Source: Nitrogeniibacter mangrovi (GTDB lineage: Bacteria > Pseudomonadota > Gammaproteobacteria > Burkholderiales > Rhodocyclaceae). Taken from it: 64,000 bases of DNA. Below the pieces are notes generated by a model. That model was given only the letters and a program-made list of their open reading frames with translations. It did not search any database and had not been told where the DNA came from. Below, one piece after another: positions 44,020 to 53,089 of the stretch. A program made the position numbers and the translations under genes. The DNA lies in contig NZ_CP048836.1 in the NCBI RefSeq assembly GCF_010983895.1, positions 1 to 64,000 of the forward strand, written 5' to 3'. Within the stretch, counting starts at the first letter, position 1. The number at the start of each line of letters is the position of its first letter.

Positions 44020-45624
44020 ATGGGAAAAACAGTATATGCCAATGCGCTCGCGCGCAGCCTGTTGATCACCGCAGGCATCGCGTCGTCGACGTTTTCGTCC
44101 GGTGCGCTGTCCGCACCGTCCGGTGAAACTCTGGTCAATAGCAAATGTACGGCGTGTCATGCGCCCAAGGCCGATGGCCAGCTCGACCGCATCAGCGATT
44201 CGCGTCGCACCCCGGAAGGCTGGGACATGACGGTGGCCCGCATGGGCTATGCCCATGGCGTCAAGCTGACGCGGGAGGAGCGCGGCGCGATCGTCAAGTA
44301 CCTGTCCGATAACTACGGCCTGGCGCCGGAGGAGACGGAGCACTACCGCTACATCATCGACCGCACGCCCAGCGTGGTCGAGCACGCGGAAAACCAGCTG
44401 GTCTTCGATACCTGTGCCCGCTGTCACTCCTACGGGCGCATCGCCGTGCAGCGGCGCACCGAGGACGACTGGCGCAAGCTGGTGCATTTCCACCTCGGTC
44501 AGTTCCCGGCGATCGAGATTCAGGCCGGCGGCCGGGACCGGAACTGGTTCGAGATCGCCACCGGGGACGTGGCCCGGACGCTGGGCAACATCTACAGCTA
44601 CGAGTCCGCGGCCTGGAGCAAATGGAAAGCCATGAAGGCGGCCGATGCCAGCGGCCAGTGGCGCGTGGTGGGCCGCAAGCCGGGACGTGGCGACTACCAG
44701 GGTGAAGCGCGCATCGAGCGCAGCGGCGACGATCGCTATCGCATCGAGATGACCCTGCACTACGCGGATGGCAAGACCGAGACATCCTCGGGCAACGCCA
44801 TCGTCTACACCGGCCACGAGTGGCGGGGGACGGTCCAGCAGGGCGGGCGCGAGATCAACCAGATCTTCAACCTGCTCGATGGCGGCAAGGCGCTCACCGG
44901 GCGCTGGTTCGAGACCGACAACGACGCCATCGGCGGCACCCTGCGCGCCGTTCGCATGGGCGATGCCCCTGCGGTGCTGTCGATCACGCCGACCGCGGTA
45001 CGCGCCGGCTCGTCCGGACGCCTGACGGTCAACGGCGTGGGGCTCGGCGGTGACGTCGATCTGGGCGGTGTGAAGGTGACCAAGGTCGTCAAGCGCAGCG
45101 CCGACCAGGTGGTGGTCGACTACGTGGCGCCGGCCTCGCTGGGCACGGGTGAAGTCGCCGTGAAGATCGGCGGCACGTCCGCGCCGATGCCGCTGGCCAC
45201 CTACGCCCGCATCGACCATGTGAAGGTCACGCCCGAGCATCCCATGGCCCGTGTCGGCGGCAACGGCGGGTCGATGCCCAAGGTGCCGGCGCAGCTCGAA
45301 GCGGTGGCCTTCGCCAACGGTCCGGACGGCAAGCCCGATACCGACGACGACGTTCGCCTCGGTGTGATGCCGGCGAAGTGGTCGGTGGCCAACCTGAATC
45401 CGGTGGCCGCGAAGATGCGCGACACCGAATTCGCCGGGCACATCACCCAGGACGGCCTGTTCGTTCCGAACGGCGCGGGCCCGAATCCGAAGCGCAAGTT
45501 CGGCACCAACAACGCCGGCGAGCTGAAGGTGACGGCCACCGTCCGCGATGGCGACCGCGATGTGAGCGGCTCGGCCGCGCTGATCGTCACGGTCCAGCGC
45601 TTCAACGATCCCCCGATCCGCTGA
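44020..45624 (+). CDS. qhpA: Quinohemoprotein amine dehydrogenase alpha subunit (di-heme)
   Basis: The alpha subunit carries two c-type hemes that take electrons from the CTQ cofactor of the gamma subunit and pass them to external carriers. The 534-residue product has a Sec signal peptide (about 1-32, cut near LSAPSG), the first heme motif CTACH at 43-47, the second CARCH at 132-136, and then beta-rich domains of immunoglobulin type (SITPTAVRAGSSGRLTVNGVGLGG) as in the known enzyme. The ATG at 44020 has a GGGAGAGG ribosome site and gives the full signal peptide. It acts in the periplasm and is first in the structural operon, 26 bp before qhpD. Confidence 0.93.
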   Translation: MGKTVYANALARSLLITAGIASSTFSSGALSAPSGETLVNSKCTACHAPKADGQLDRISDSRRTPEGWDMTVARMGYAHGVKLTREERGAIVKYLSDNYGLAPEETEHYRYIIDRTPSVVEHAENQLVFDTCARCHSYGRIAVQRRTEDDWRKLVHFHLGQFPAIEIQAGGRDRNWFEIATGDVARTLGNIYSYESAAWSKWKAMKAADASGQWRVVGRKPGRGDYQGEARIERSGDDRYRIEMTLHYADGKTETSSGNAIVYTGHEWRGTVQQGGREINQIFNLLDGGKALTGRWFETDNDAIGGTLRAVRMGDAPAVLSITPTAVRAGSSGRLTVNGVGLGGDVDLGGVKVTKVVKRSADQVVVDYVAPASLGTGEVAVKIGGTSAPMPLATYARIDHVKVTPEHPMARVGGNGGSMPKVPAQLEAVAFANGPDGKPDTDDDVRLGVMPAKWSVANLNPVAAKMRDTEFAGHITQDGLFVPNGAGPNPKRKFGTNNAGELKVTATVRDGDRDVSGSAALIVTVQRFNDPPIR

Positions 45625-45650
45625 TCACCCCATTTCAAGGAGAGAGGCTC

Positions 45651-47093
45651 ATGAGTGAATCAAGCGCCCTCTATGTGGACAGCCACGCCTATCACGACTT
45701 CGTCGTCAAGGATCGACACGTGATGCTTCACGTGCCGAGCAGCGGCATCTTCGATCTGGACGGCCTGACCGGCTCGATCGTCGATTACCTGCGTGGCAAG
45801 GAACAGGTCACCTACGACGAAATCCGGCGCACGTTCGCGTCCGCGCCGGAGCCGGGGCGGCTGGCCGAGTCCATCGAGGATCTCAAATCGCTGGGTGTAT
45901 TGAGCGAGCACTTCCCGACGCGCGACCTGGGTGCCCAGGTCAGCGTCACGGAGTTCCCGCTGAGCACCATCGTCATCAACGTGAATACCGGCTGCAACCT
46001 CAGCTGTACGTATTGCTACAAGGAGGATCTGACCACCCCCGCCAAGGGGGAGAAGATGGACCTGGACAAGGCGCGCAAGAGCATCGATCTGCTGCTGGCG
46101 GAAGGGGCGAAGCGGGACCGCCTGAACGTGGTCTTCTTCGGCGGCGAGCCGCTGACGAACATGCCGCTGATCCGGGCGGTGACCGACTATGCCGAGCTGC
46201 GGTGTGCGGCCGGAGGCAAGGGGCTGGACCTGTCCCTGACGACGAACGCCACCATGCTGACCGAAGAGATCATCGATTTCTTCGACGCCCACCGCTTCGG
46301 CATCTCGATCAGCATGGACGGCCCCCAGGCCGTTCATGACGCCCGGCGCAAGACCATCGGCGGCAAGGGGACCTACGAGGTGGTGGCGGCCAAGTCGCGC
46401 ATGCTGCTCGAGCGCTACCGGTCGCGGCCGGTGGGTGCGCGGGTGACGCTCACCGCGGGGTATTCCGACGTGGCGGCGATTCATCGCCACCTGAAGGACG
46501 AGATCGGCTTTGCCGAGGTCGGCTTCGCGCCGGTGACGAGCAACCCGATCACCACCTTCAACCTCGTCGGCGACGAGTTGCGCGCGGTGTTCGACGCCAT
46601 GAAGGCCCTCGGGCGCGAGTATGTGGCGGCGGCCCTCGAGAACCGGAACATCGGCTTCTCGAACATGCACCAGATGCTCTCCGACCTGTACGAGGGGCGC
46701 AAGAAGGCCCTGCCCTGCGGGGCGGGAATCGGCCTGCTCGCGGTGGACCACGAAGGCAAGCTCAACCTGTGCCATCGCTTCACCGGGTCGGAACTGCCCA
46801 CCTTCGGCGACGTGGACTCGGGCATCGACAAGCCCCGCCTCGGCGAATTCCTCGACCAGGCGCTGGACCGGAGCGAACGCGGCTGCAGTACCTGCCGGAT
46901 CCGCAACCTGTGTTCCGGCGGCTGCTACCACGAGTCCTACGCCAACTTCAGCGACCCCCACTCACCCGTCTATCACTACTGCGAATTGCTCAGGGAATGG
47001 GTCGATTTCGGGATCGAGGCCTACCTCGAGATCCTCGAGAAGAACCCCGCCTTCCTTCAGCGGCATGTTGCCAACAGGAGCTCAGAGTTATGA
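45651..47093 (+). CDS. qhpD: Radical SAM maturase QhpD
   Basis: QhpD makes the three intra-peptide Cys-to-Asp/Glu thioether bonds in the gamma subunit. The 480-residue product has the radical SAM motif [11 protein letters not shown] with C115, C119 and C122, the SAM-binding FFGGEPL and an N-terminal peptide-binding domain (about 8-95). A C-terminal SPASM-type cysteine cluster follows ([40 protein letters not shown]). The start at ATG 45651 has AAGGAGAG. Its stop overlaps the start of its own substrate gene qhpC (ATGA), which matches the need to modify the nascent partner. Confidence 0.93.
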   Translation: MSESSALYVDSHAYHDFVVKDRHVMLHVPSSGIFDLDGLTGSIVDYLRGKEQVTYDEIRRTFASAPEPGRLAESIEDLKSLGVLSEHFPTRDLGAQVSVTEFPLSTIVINVNTGCNLSCTYCYKEDLTTPAKGEKMDLDKARKSIDLLLAEGAKRDRLNVVFFGGEPLTNMPLIRAVTDYAELRCAAGGKGLDLSLTTNATMLTEEIIDFFDAHRFGISISMDGPQAVHDARRKTIGGKGTYEVVAAKSRMLLERYRSRPVGARVTLTAGYSDVAAIHRHLKDEIGFAEVGFAPVTSNPITTFNLVGDELRAVFDAMKALGREYVAAALENRNIGFSNMHQMLSDLYEGRKKALPCGAGIGLLAVDHEGKLNLCHRFTGSELPTFGDVDSGIDKPRLGEFLDQALDRSERGCSTCRIRNLCSGGCYHESYANFSDPHSPVYHYCELLREWVDFGIEAYLEILEKNPAFLQRHVANRSSEL

Positions 47094-47410
47094 AACGAAT
47101 GAAAGCGTTGAACAAGAAAGCGCACCAGATCGGGTCCTCGACGGACCAGGGTGCCATCGACCAGGTGGTCGCCATGTCGGCCTCGGTGGCCGGCTGTGCC
47201 ACGACCTTCGACCCGGGCTGGGAGCTGGACCCGTTCCTCGGCGTGGCCGGGCTGTGCCAGCCCATGGAAGCGGATCTGTACGGATGTTCCGACCCGTGCT
47301 GGTGGCCGGCGCAGGTGCCCGACACGCTGCACAGCTACACCGACTGGAACGAGGGCCGGGACGACGCGGCCCGCGACTGGAAGGCCCTGAAAAGTGTGTT
47401 CCCGAAGTGA
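47090..47410 (+). CDS. qhpC: Amine dehydrogenase gamma subunit (CTQ carrier)
   Basis: The 106-residue precursor carries the catalytic quinone. Its four cysteines C36, C56, C66 and C70 have the same spacing (20, 10, 4) as Cys7, 27, 37 and 41 of the mature Paracoccus subunit. With an offset of 29 all partners are present: E45 (Glu16), D62 (Asp33), W72 (Trp43) and D78 (Asp49). C66 and W72 would form cysteine tryptophylquinone, and the other three Cys the thioether bridges. The first 29 residues ([19 protein letters not shown]...) are a leader without Sec features, removed by QhpE; the mature chain should begin SASVAGC. The gene is coupled to qhpD by a 4-bp overlap. Confidence 0.95.
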   Translation: MKRMKALNKKAHQIGSSTDQGAIDQVVAMSASVAGCATTFDPGWELDPFLGVAGLCQPMEADLYGCSDPCWWPAQVPDTLHSYTDWNEGRDDAARDWKALKSVFPK

Positions 47411-47457
47411 TGCAACGGGAACTTTCAAGCGTTTTCACCCGGAGGAAACCATCCATC

Positions 47458-48570
47458 ATGGCTAATACCGTGTTTCGTATCGCGCGTCGCGCGCTGATCG
47501 CCGCGACCTCGATTCTCGCGTTGCATTCGACCGGCGCGCTGGCGGCGAAGGACTACATCGTCACCGCCGCGCGCCCGAACCTGATCTTCGTGGCCGATGC
47601 CAAGGCGCGCAAGGTCGTGCGCTCCTTCGAGATCCCCAATACGTCGATGGGCAACAGCCCGCAGGCGCTGGTGGTGTCCAAGGACGGCAAGGTCGGCTAC
47701 GTCATCCACAACCGCTGGGAGACGATCTCCGGCATCGATCTGGACAACGGCAAGGAAGTGTTCCGCGCCGAGCTGTCGGGGGGCGACATTCGCGGCAAGG
47801 CGCCGTTCGCCATCGACCTGAGCCCGGACGGCAAGGAGCTGGCGGTGTTCGTCAATCCGACCCAGCTGTTGCCCGGCGAGTACAAGTCGCTCGATCCGTA
47901 CATCGCCATCTACCGCACCGATGCCGGCGTGGGCGCCCAGCCGGAGCGCAAGCTGAAGACGCCGCGGCGGGTCTCGTCGCTCATCTACTCGGCCAAGGGC
48001 GACATCCTGTACGTCTATAGCTGGGACATGCTCAAGCTCGATCCGAAGACCGGCGAAGTCAAGGGCAAGCATCCGTGGCGCGACTGGAAACGCAAGGATC
48101 GCGGCGAGCCGGACACCCTGGCGATCTGGCCGCAGTGGGAGCAGAGCAACATCTTCGCCACGCCGTTCTACGTGGCCGACACCACCCGCGACACCAGCGA
48201 TTTCTCGACCTATCGGGCGGGGATCTGGTCGCTGGACCTGGAGACCGACCAGGTGAAGTTCACCGAATTCGAGGACGCCTCGGTGGTGCTGTTCTCCACC
48301 GCGGTCAACCCGGTCCGGCGCAACGAAACCTACACGGTCTACACCCAGCTGACCAAGGTGGACCTGGACACCGGGAAGATGCAACGGGTCGATCTGGACC
48401 ACACGTATTACGACGTGAACGTGTCCAGCGATGGCTCCGAGCTCTACATCGGCGGCACCCAGGGCGACATCGCGGTCTATGACAGCAAGACCCTGAAGCG
48501 GCTCGGCAACATCCGTACCCCGAGCGGCGGCGACCAGGTGTTGTCGTCCCTGCGCATGTTCACCCGCTGA
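47458..48570 (+). CDS. qhpB: Amine dehydrogenase beta subunit (propeller)
   Basis: The 370-residue protein has a signal peptide (RIARRALIAATSILALHSTGALA, cut near residue 28) and a seven-bladed beta-propeller pattern. NLIFVADAKARKVVRSFEIP, GKVGYVIHNRWETISGIDLDNGKEV and SSDGSELYIGGTQGDIAVYDSKTLK are typical YVTN-like blades. In the enzyme the beta subunit covers the gamma subunit and helps form the active site. The ATG at 47458 is preceded by GGAGGAAACC, one of the best ribosome sites in the operon. It acts in the periplasm. Confidence 0.93.
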   Translation: MANTVFRIARRALIAATSILALHSTGALAAKDYIVTAARPNLIFVADAKARKVVRSFEIPNTSMGNSPQALVVSKDGKVGYVIHNRWETISGIDLDNGKEVFRAELSGGDIRGKAPFAIDLSPDGKELAVFVNPTQLLPGEYKSLDPYIAIYRTDAGVGAQPERKLKTPRRVSSLIYSAKGDILYVYSWDMLKLDPKTGEVKGKHPWRDWKRKDRGEPDTLAIWPQWEQSNIFATPFYVADTTRDTSDFSTYRAGIWSLDLETDQVKFTEFEDASVVLFSTAVNPVRRNETYTVYTQLTKVDLDTGKMQRVDLDHTYYDVNVSSDGSELYIGGTQGDIAVYDSKTLKRLGNIRTPSGGDQVLSSLRMFTR

Positions 48571-48577
48571 GCGACGC

Positions 48578-50290
48578 ATGAGCACCGATACCCTGGGCAT
48601 GGCCACGGGCGGGCAGGCAATCGCCGTGCCCGCACCGGCCGACATGGCGGATCGCGGTCTGCGGGCATGGATCACATCCTGCCTGCGCCCGGAGTATCCG
48701 GCGCTCATCCTCATCTTGTTCCTGTCGGTGGTCGCGGTGCTGGCGGGGCTGGCCCAGCCCTACCTCACCAAGGCCCTGATCGACGGCGGCATCCTCGCCG
48801 GCGATCGCGACACCATCGTCCTGGTCGGCGCGGGCATGGTGGGGCTGTCCCTGGCCTCGCTCGGCGTCGGCCTGGCCTGTCGCCGGGTGCATGTGGCGGT
48901 GTCGGCGCGGGTGCTTCATCGCCTCCGCGAAGACCTGTTCGCCCATGTGCTGACCCTGCCGCCGGCCTTCTTTTCCCGGATCCGCCAGGGCGATCTGCTG
49001 ACGCGCCTCGAAGGCGATCTGGGCGAGGTGCAACGGTTTGCCGTCGATGCCCTGCTCTCGGCGGTGAGCGCGGTGCTCACCCTGATCGGTACCGTGATCG
49101 TGCTCAGTACCCTGAGCGTCAAGCTGGCGCTGTTCCTCGGCGGGCTCATCGCCCTCAACAGCCTCGCGCTTGCCTGGGTACGGCCGCGCATCGAGGTGTT
49201 GTCCAGACGGGTGCGCGACGCGGGCGTGGACATGTCCAGCTTCCTGGTCGAGCGCGTGGGCAAGGTGCGCTGCGTGCAGACCCATCTGGCCGAGACGCGC
49301 GAACTGACGCAGCTCCAGGGCCTGCATCAGGTGCTGCGCCGGCGCATGATCGACGCCCAGCTGTTCGGTTATCTCGGTGGCGCCATTCCCAACCTGGTGT
49401 TGTCGCTGGCGGTCATCGGCATCTTCGTGTTCGGGGCGCTGGCCATGCTCGGCGGCGAGGCGCTCACGCTCGGCACCCTGGTGGCGTTCGCCACCTACGT
49501 CCAGCGGGCCAGTGCCCCGGTGCACAGCCTGATGGGCATCTACATGCAGTGGCAGCGGGTCAAGGTCGGCCTCGCACGGGTCGATGCCCTGCGCGCGGTG
49601 GCCGCGACCGCGCCGGGCGGTGGCGACGCCTTCCGCCCTGGGGACATCGTCATCCGCGGCCTCACGCATGCCTATCCCGACGCCGCGGCACCGGTGCTCG
49701 ACGGCGTCGACTGCCGCATTGCGCGCGGCGCCAAGGTCTGGCTGCGCGGGCCGTCGGGCTGCGGCAAGTCCACCCTCATCGATCTGCTCCATCGCCAGCT
49801 GGCCTGCCAGTCGGGCGAGATCACCATCGGCGGGCGGGCCATCGACACGATCGAGCTGGCCGCCTTGCGTGCCCAGGTGGTGGTGGTGTCCCAGCAGACC
49901 GAGCTGTTCGCCTGTTCCCTCCTCGACAACATCCGCTATGGCCGGCCATCGGCCGGCGCGGCGGACGTGCAGGCCGTGGTCGAGGCCTCGGGGGTGGGCC
50001 GCTTTGCCGCGCGTCTGCCCCAGGGGCTGGACACCGTGGTGGGCACCAGCGGCACCACCCTGTCCGGTGGCGAACGCCAGCGCGTGGCCCTGGCGCGGGC
50101 GTTGTTGATGGCGCCGGCGGTGCTGATCGTGGACGAGGGCACGTCCTCGTTCGACGAGGCGCTCGAGCTCGATGCGCTGCGGGCCATCGACGCCCTGCTG
50201 CCCACCGCGACCCGCATCATCGTCAGCCATCGTCCGCTCGATCCCGAGGCGTTCGATCAGGTCATCGACATCGACCGGAGCGCCGCATGA
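48578..50290 (+). CDS. qhpF: ABC exporter QhpF
   Basis: The 570-residue half-transporter fuses an N-terminal six-helix membrane domain (about 35-315) to an ATPase with Walker A GPSGCGKS at 391-398, signature LSGGERQRVALARALL and Walker B VLIVDEGTSSFDEA. In the Paracoccus system QhpF is needed to bring the modified gamma subunit into the periplasm. The gene begins 7 bp after qhpB and its stop overlaps qhpE (ATGA). There is no fused peptidase domain; the protease is encoded separately by qhpE. Confidence 0.9.
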   Translation: MSTDTLGMATGGQAIAVPAPADMADRGLRAWITSCLRPEYPALILILFLSVVAVLAGLAQPYLTKALIDGGILAGDRDTIVLVGAGMVGLSLASLGVGLACRRVHVAVSARVLHRLREDLFAHVLTLPPAFFSRIRQGDLLTRLEGDLGEVQRFAVDALLSAVSAVLTLIGTVIVLSTLSVKLALFLGGLIALNSLALAWVRPRIEVLSRRVRDAGVDMSSFLVERVGKVRCVQTHLAETRELTQLQGLHQVLRRRMIDAQLFGYLGGAIPNLVLSLAVIGIFVFGALAMLGGEALTLGTLVAFATYVQRASAPVHSLMGIYMQWQRVKVGLARVDALRAVAATAPGGGDAFRPGDIVIRGLTHAYPDAAAPVLDGVDCRIARGAKVWLRGPSGCGKSTLIDLLHRQLACQSGEITIGGRAIDTIELAALRAQVVVVSQQTELFACSLLDNIRYGRPSAGAADVQAVVEASGVGRFAARLPQGLDTVVGTSGTTLSGGERQRVALARALLMAPAVLIVDEGTSSFDEALELDALRAIDALLPTATRIIVSHRPLDPEAFDQVIDIDRSAA

Positions 50291-50937
50291 AGCCGCGCAT
50301 CCGGGTGGGGTTGATCGATGGCGCGGTGGCCGGCGAGGCGGCGCCGGCGGTGGTCGAGAGCCGTCGTTTCAACGGCCTCGACGCCGCCGACGGGGACCAC
50401 GGCGGCCTGGTCGCGCAGTGCGTGCTCGAGCACTGCGCCGAGGCCGAGCTGATCGTCGCGCAGGTGTTCGACCGTCGCCGGGTGGCGCCGGTCGCCGCCA
50501 TCGTCGATGCCATCGACTGGCTCGTCGAGCGCGACGTGGCGATCATCAACATGAGTTTCGGCATGGCCCACGAGACCCCGCTCATGGCGGCGATGTGCCG
50601 GTATGCCGCGGGCTGCGGAGCCACGCTCGTCGCGGCCGCGCCCGCGCACGGGCCGGCCGCGTTTCCGGCGCGGCTGGACGCCTGCCTCGCGGTGACCGGC
50701 GACGCGCGCTGCCAGCGCGGCGAGATCGCCTATCTGGGCACCGCCAACAGCGATTTCGGCACCCATCCCTTCGTGCGCCCGGGGCAGCCGCAGGCGGGCG
50801 GCGGGGCGAGCATCGCCACCGCCCGCATGAGCGGCCTGGTGGCGGCCCGGGTCGCCGCGGGGGTGCCCGCGTCCCGACTCCGTCAGACCCTCATCGGGGC
50901 AGCGCGACATGTGGGCCCGGAGGTGCGTCATGGCTAG
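50287..50937 (+). CDS. qhpE: Subtilisin-like leader peptidase QhpE
   Basis: The short 216-residue serine protease removes the leader of QhpC. The catalytic triad is visible: D11 (VGLID), H38 (GDHGGLVAQ) and S175 (GGASIATARMSG), with NMSFG carrying the oxyanion region. There is no signal peptide, so it acts in the cytoplasm. The length is far below secreted subtilisins, as expected for QhpE. Its end overlaps the start of the CcmF-like gene by 8 bp. Confidence 0.9.
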   Translation: MKPRIRVGLIDGAVAGEAAPAVVESRRFNGLDAADGDHGGLVAQCVLEHCAEAELIVAQVFDRRRVAPVAAIVDAIDWLVERDVAIINMSFGMAHETPLMAAMCRYAAGCGATLVAAAPAHGPAAFPARLDACLAVTGDARCQRGEIAYLGTANSDFGTHPFVRPGQPQAGGGASIATARMSGLVAARVAAGVPASRLRQTLIGAARHVGPEVRHG

Positions 50938-53089
50938 TCGCCTCTTCGCCCTGTCGCTGGCCCTGTGCGCGATCACGCTGGCGCTCGTGCCGGCGCTGGG
51001 CAATGCCGTGCTCGTGGCGACGGCCCTGCTCGTGGTCGCCGCCTGCCGGCGGCCCGGCCAGCGCGACCGCTGGCTCGCGCTGGCCACCGGACTGGTCTGG
51101 GGCGCCCTGGCCGCCCTGGCGTTCGCCTTGCTGACCGACAACTTCGCACTGCGCTACGTGTGGATCTACAGCGGCGCCGAGCTGCCGGCGTATCTCAAGT
51201 TTGCCAACCTGTGGGGCGGTGACGAAGGCACCACCTTGCTGCTCGCGGCGGTGCTCCTGGCGCTGGCGCGCCGGCCGGCGGCACGCACCGCGCCCGGCCA
51301 GGCGACTGCCTGGCTGGCGGCCTGGTATCTGGCGGTCGCCGCATGGCTGGGGCCCTTTGCCGCCACCCCGGCCGACTGGCTGGCGCAGAAAGCGGCGCAG
51401 GGCATGAACGCCCATCTGATGGAGATCTGGATGGTCCTGCATGCGCCGCTGGTGCTCCTGGCCTATGCCTGGACCCTGGCCCTGTGCGCGCCGGCGCTCG
51501 ATGCCCTGGCCGGGCGCCTCAAGCGCTGGCCGGCCGGGGCCTTGCACGACGCCCGGCGCGCCTGGGCGCTGCTGACCGCCGGCATCGGCTTCGGCATGAT
51601 CTGGGCCTTCGAGGATGCGATGTACGGCCAGTTCTGGCATTGGGACCCGGTGCAGACGGCGGTGTTCGCGGTGTGGTGCGCCCTCGGCGCCCACCTGCAT
51701 GGCGCGCGCGGCTGGTCGGCCCGCGCGGGGGCCTGGCGCTGGGTGCCGGTGTGGGCGTTGCTGGCGGCCGTGTTCACCGTGGCGGCCATGGCGGTGACGC
51801 GCAACGAGACCCTGGCCAGTTCCCATCGCTATATCGGGACCACCTCCTGGCGTGCCCATGGCCTCACCCTGGTGGCGTTGATCGTCGCCGGTGCGCTGGC
51901 GGCGTGGCGGGGCCGGGCACCGGCTGAGCCGACCGCCGCGCGGCCGCGCGCGGCCCCGCTCAACGCGCTCGCGCTGCGGCTGACCCAGCTGTGCTTCGTG
52001 GTGCTCGCCGTCTGTGCCGCGGCCTATCTGGCCTGGGCCTTCACCGCCAGCGCCCTCGGCCTGCCCCGGCCGGATCATCTGCGCCCGTTCTTCGAAACCC
52101 TGAACAACTGGGCCAACAGGACCGAGATACCGCAGCTGCGCGCCGCCTTCGCCCAGTGGGACATGGACGGCTACGGCGCCGCCCGCGGACTGATATGGCC
52201 GCTGGCCTGCCTGGGCGTGGTCGGCGGCTGGTTCTTCATGCGCCGCATCGCGCCGCTGGCCGGCTGGCTCTCGCTGCCCCCGGTGCTGCTCGCGGGCACC
52301 TGGGTGTTCCTGACCGGCGGGCCGCTCACCGAGGGCTATCGTGGTACCGGCGTGCTGTCCCAGTCCATCGTCCACCTCCTGCCGGGGCTCGACGTGTGCC
52401 TCGTGGCCGGTGCGTATCTGGCCATCGCCTGTGCGCTGTGGGCGCTCGGCCGGGCATGGAAGACCCCGTCCTCGGCCGGCTACGTGCTGCCGCTCGGCCT
52501 GGTGCATGTGGGGGCCATCCTCGCCCTCTGGGGCGGGCTGATGGCCACCGCGCTCAACGGCTATTCCCAGCACCGGATCGAAGTGGGCGAGGACTGGGTG
52601 CACGGCTATCGCGGCTATCAGCTGCGCATCACGGAGGTGGCGGTGGAACGGGGGGACGACGGCGGTGCCCGGGTCTCGCCGTCCCCCTACCGGGCGGCCG
52701 CCACCATCGAGGTGAAGCGCCCGGGCCGGCCGCGGGTGAGCGGCCAGGCGCTGTACCGCGACAGCCGCTCGGCGCTGGAGAACTACAGCGGCCCGGTGCG
52801 CCAGATCTGCGAAATCCTCGACTACCGCTACTCGCGCTACGCCTCGGTGCCCGGCTATGTGCTGCATCCGTTCATCGAGCACGGCTGGGGCCGCGACGTG
52901 CAGCTGTGGGTGAATCCGGCCGCCATCGTCGCCGGGCTGGGCGATGCGGGTGCGTCGCGTGAGGTGGTGGCGGTGCTGCGGATCTTCCCGTTCGCGTCGT
53001 GGCTGTGGATCGGCCTCACGCTGATGGCGCTGGCCAGCCTCTGGCTGGGATTCCTGCCGCCACGCAAAGCCAAGGAGCCTGTCGCATGA
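50930..53089 (+). CDS. CcmF-like cytochrome c heme lyase in the qhp operon
   Basis: This 719-residue polytopic membrane protein belongs to the CcmF/NrfE heme-handling family. NLWGGDEGTTLLL corresponds to the early WG..EGS block, the heme-binding tryptophan-rich (WWD) loop is YGQFWHWDPVQTAVFAVW with W236, W238 and D239, and VTRNETLASSHRY matches the region after it. The C-terminal periplasmic part (LVHVGAILALWGGLMATALNGYSQHRIEVGEDW, GYRGYQLRITEV, YRAAATIEVKR) follows the CcmF pattern. ATG 50930 has GGAGG six bases upstream. It overlaps qhpE and qhpG, so it belongs to the operon. It probably helps attach heme to QhpA. I know of no such gene among the classic qhpADCBFEGR set; the assignment to QhpA is inference. 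Confidence 0.85.
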   Translation: MASRLFALSLALCAITLALVPALGNAVLVATALLVVAACRRPGQRDRWLALATGLVWGALAALAFALLTDNFALRYVWIYSGAELPAYLKFANLWGGDEGTTLLLAAVLLALARRPAARTAPGQATAWLAAWYLAVAAWLGPFAATPADWLAQKAAQGMNAHLMEIWMVLHAPLVLLAYAWTLALCAPALDALAGRLKRWPAGALHDARRAWALLTAGIGFGMIWAFEDAMYGQFWHWDPVQTAVFAVWCALGAHLHGARGWSARAGAWRWVPVWALLAAVFTVAAMAVTRNETLASSHRYIGTTSWRAHGLTLVALIVAGALAAWRGRAPAEPTAARPRAAPLNALALRLTQLCFVVLAVCAAAYLAWAFTASALGLPRPDHLRPFFETLNNWANRTEIPQLRAAFAQWDMDGYGAARGLIWPLACLGVVGGWFFMRRIAPLAGWLSLPPVLLAGTWVFLTGGPLTEGYRGTGVLSQSIVHLLPGLDVCLVAGAYLAIACALWALGRAWKTPSSAGYVLPLGLVHVGAILALWGGLMATALNGYSQHRIEVGEDWVHGYRGYQLRITEVAVERGDDGGARVSPSPYRAAATIEVKRPGRPRVSGQALYRDSRSALENYSGPVRQICEILDYRYSRYASVPGYVLHPFIEHGWGRDVQLWVNPAAIVAGLGDAGASREVVAVLRIFPFASWLWIGLTLMALASLWLGFLPPRKAKEPVA

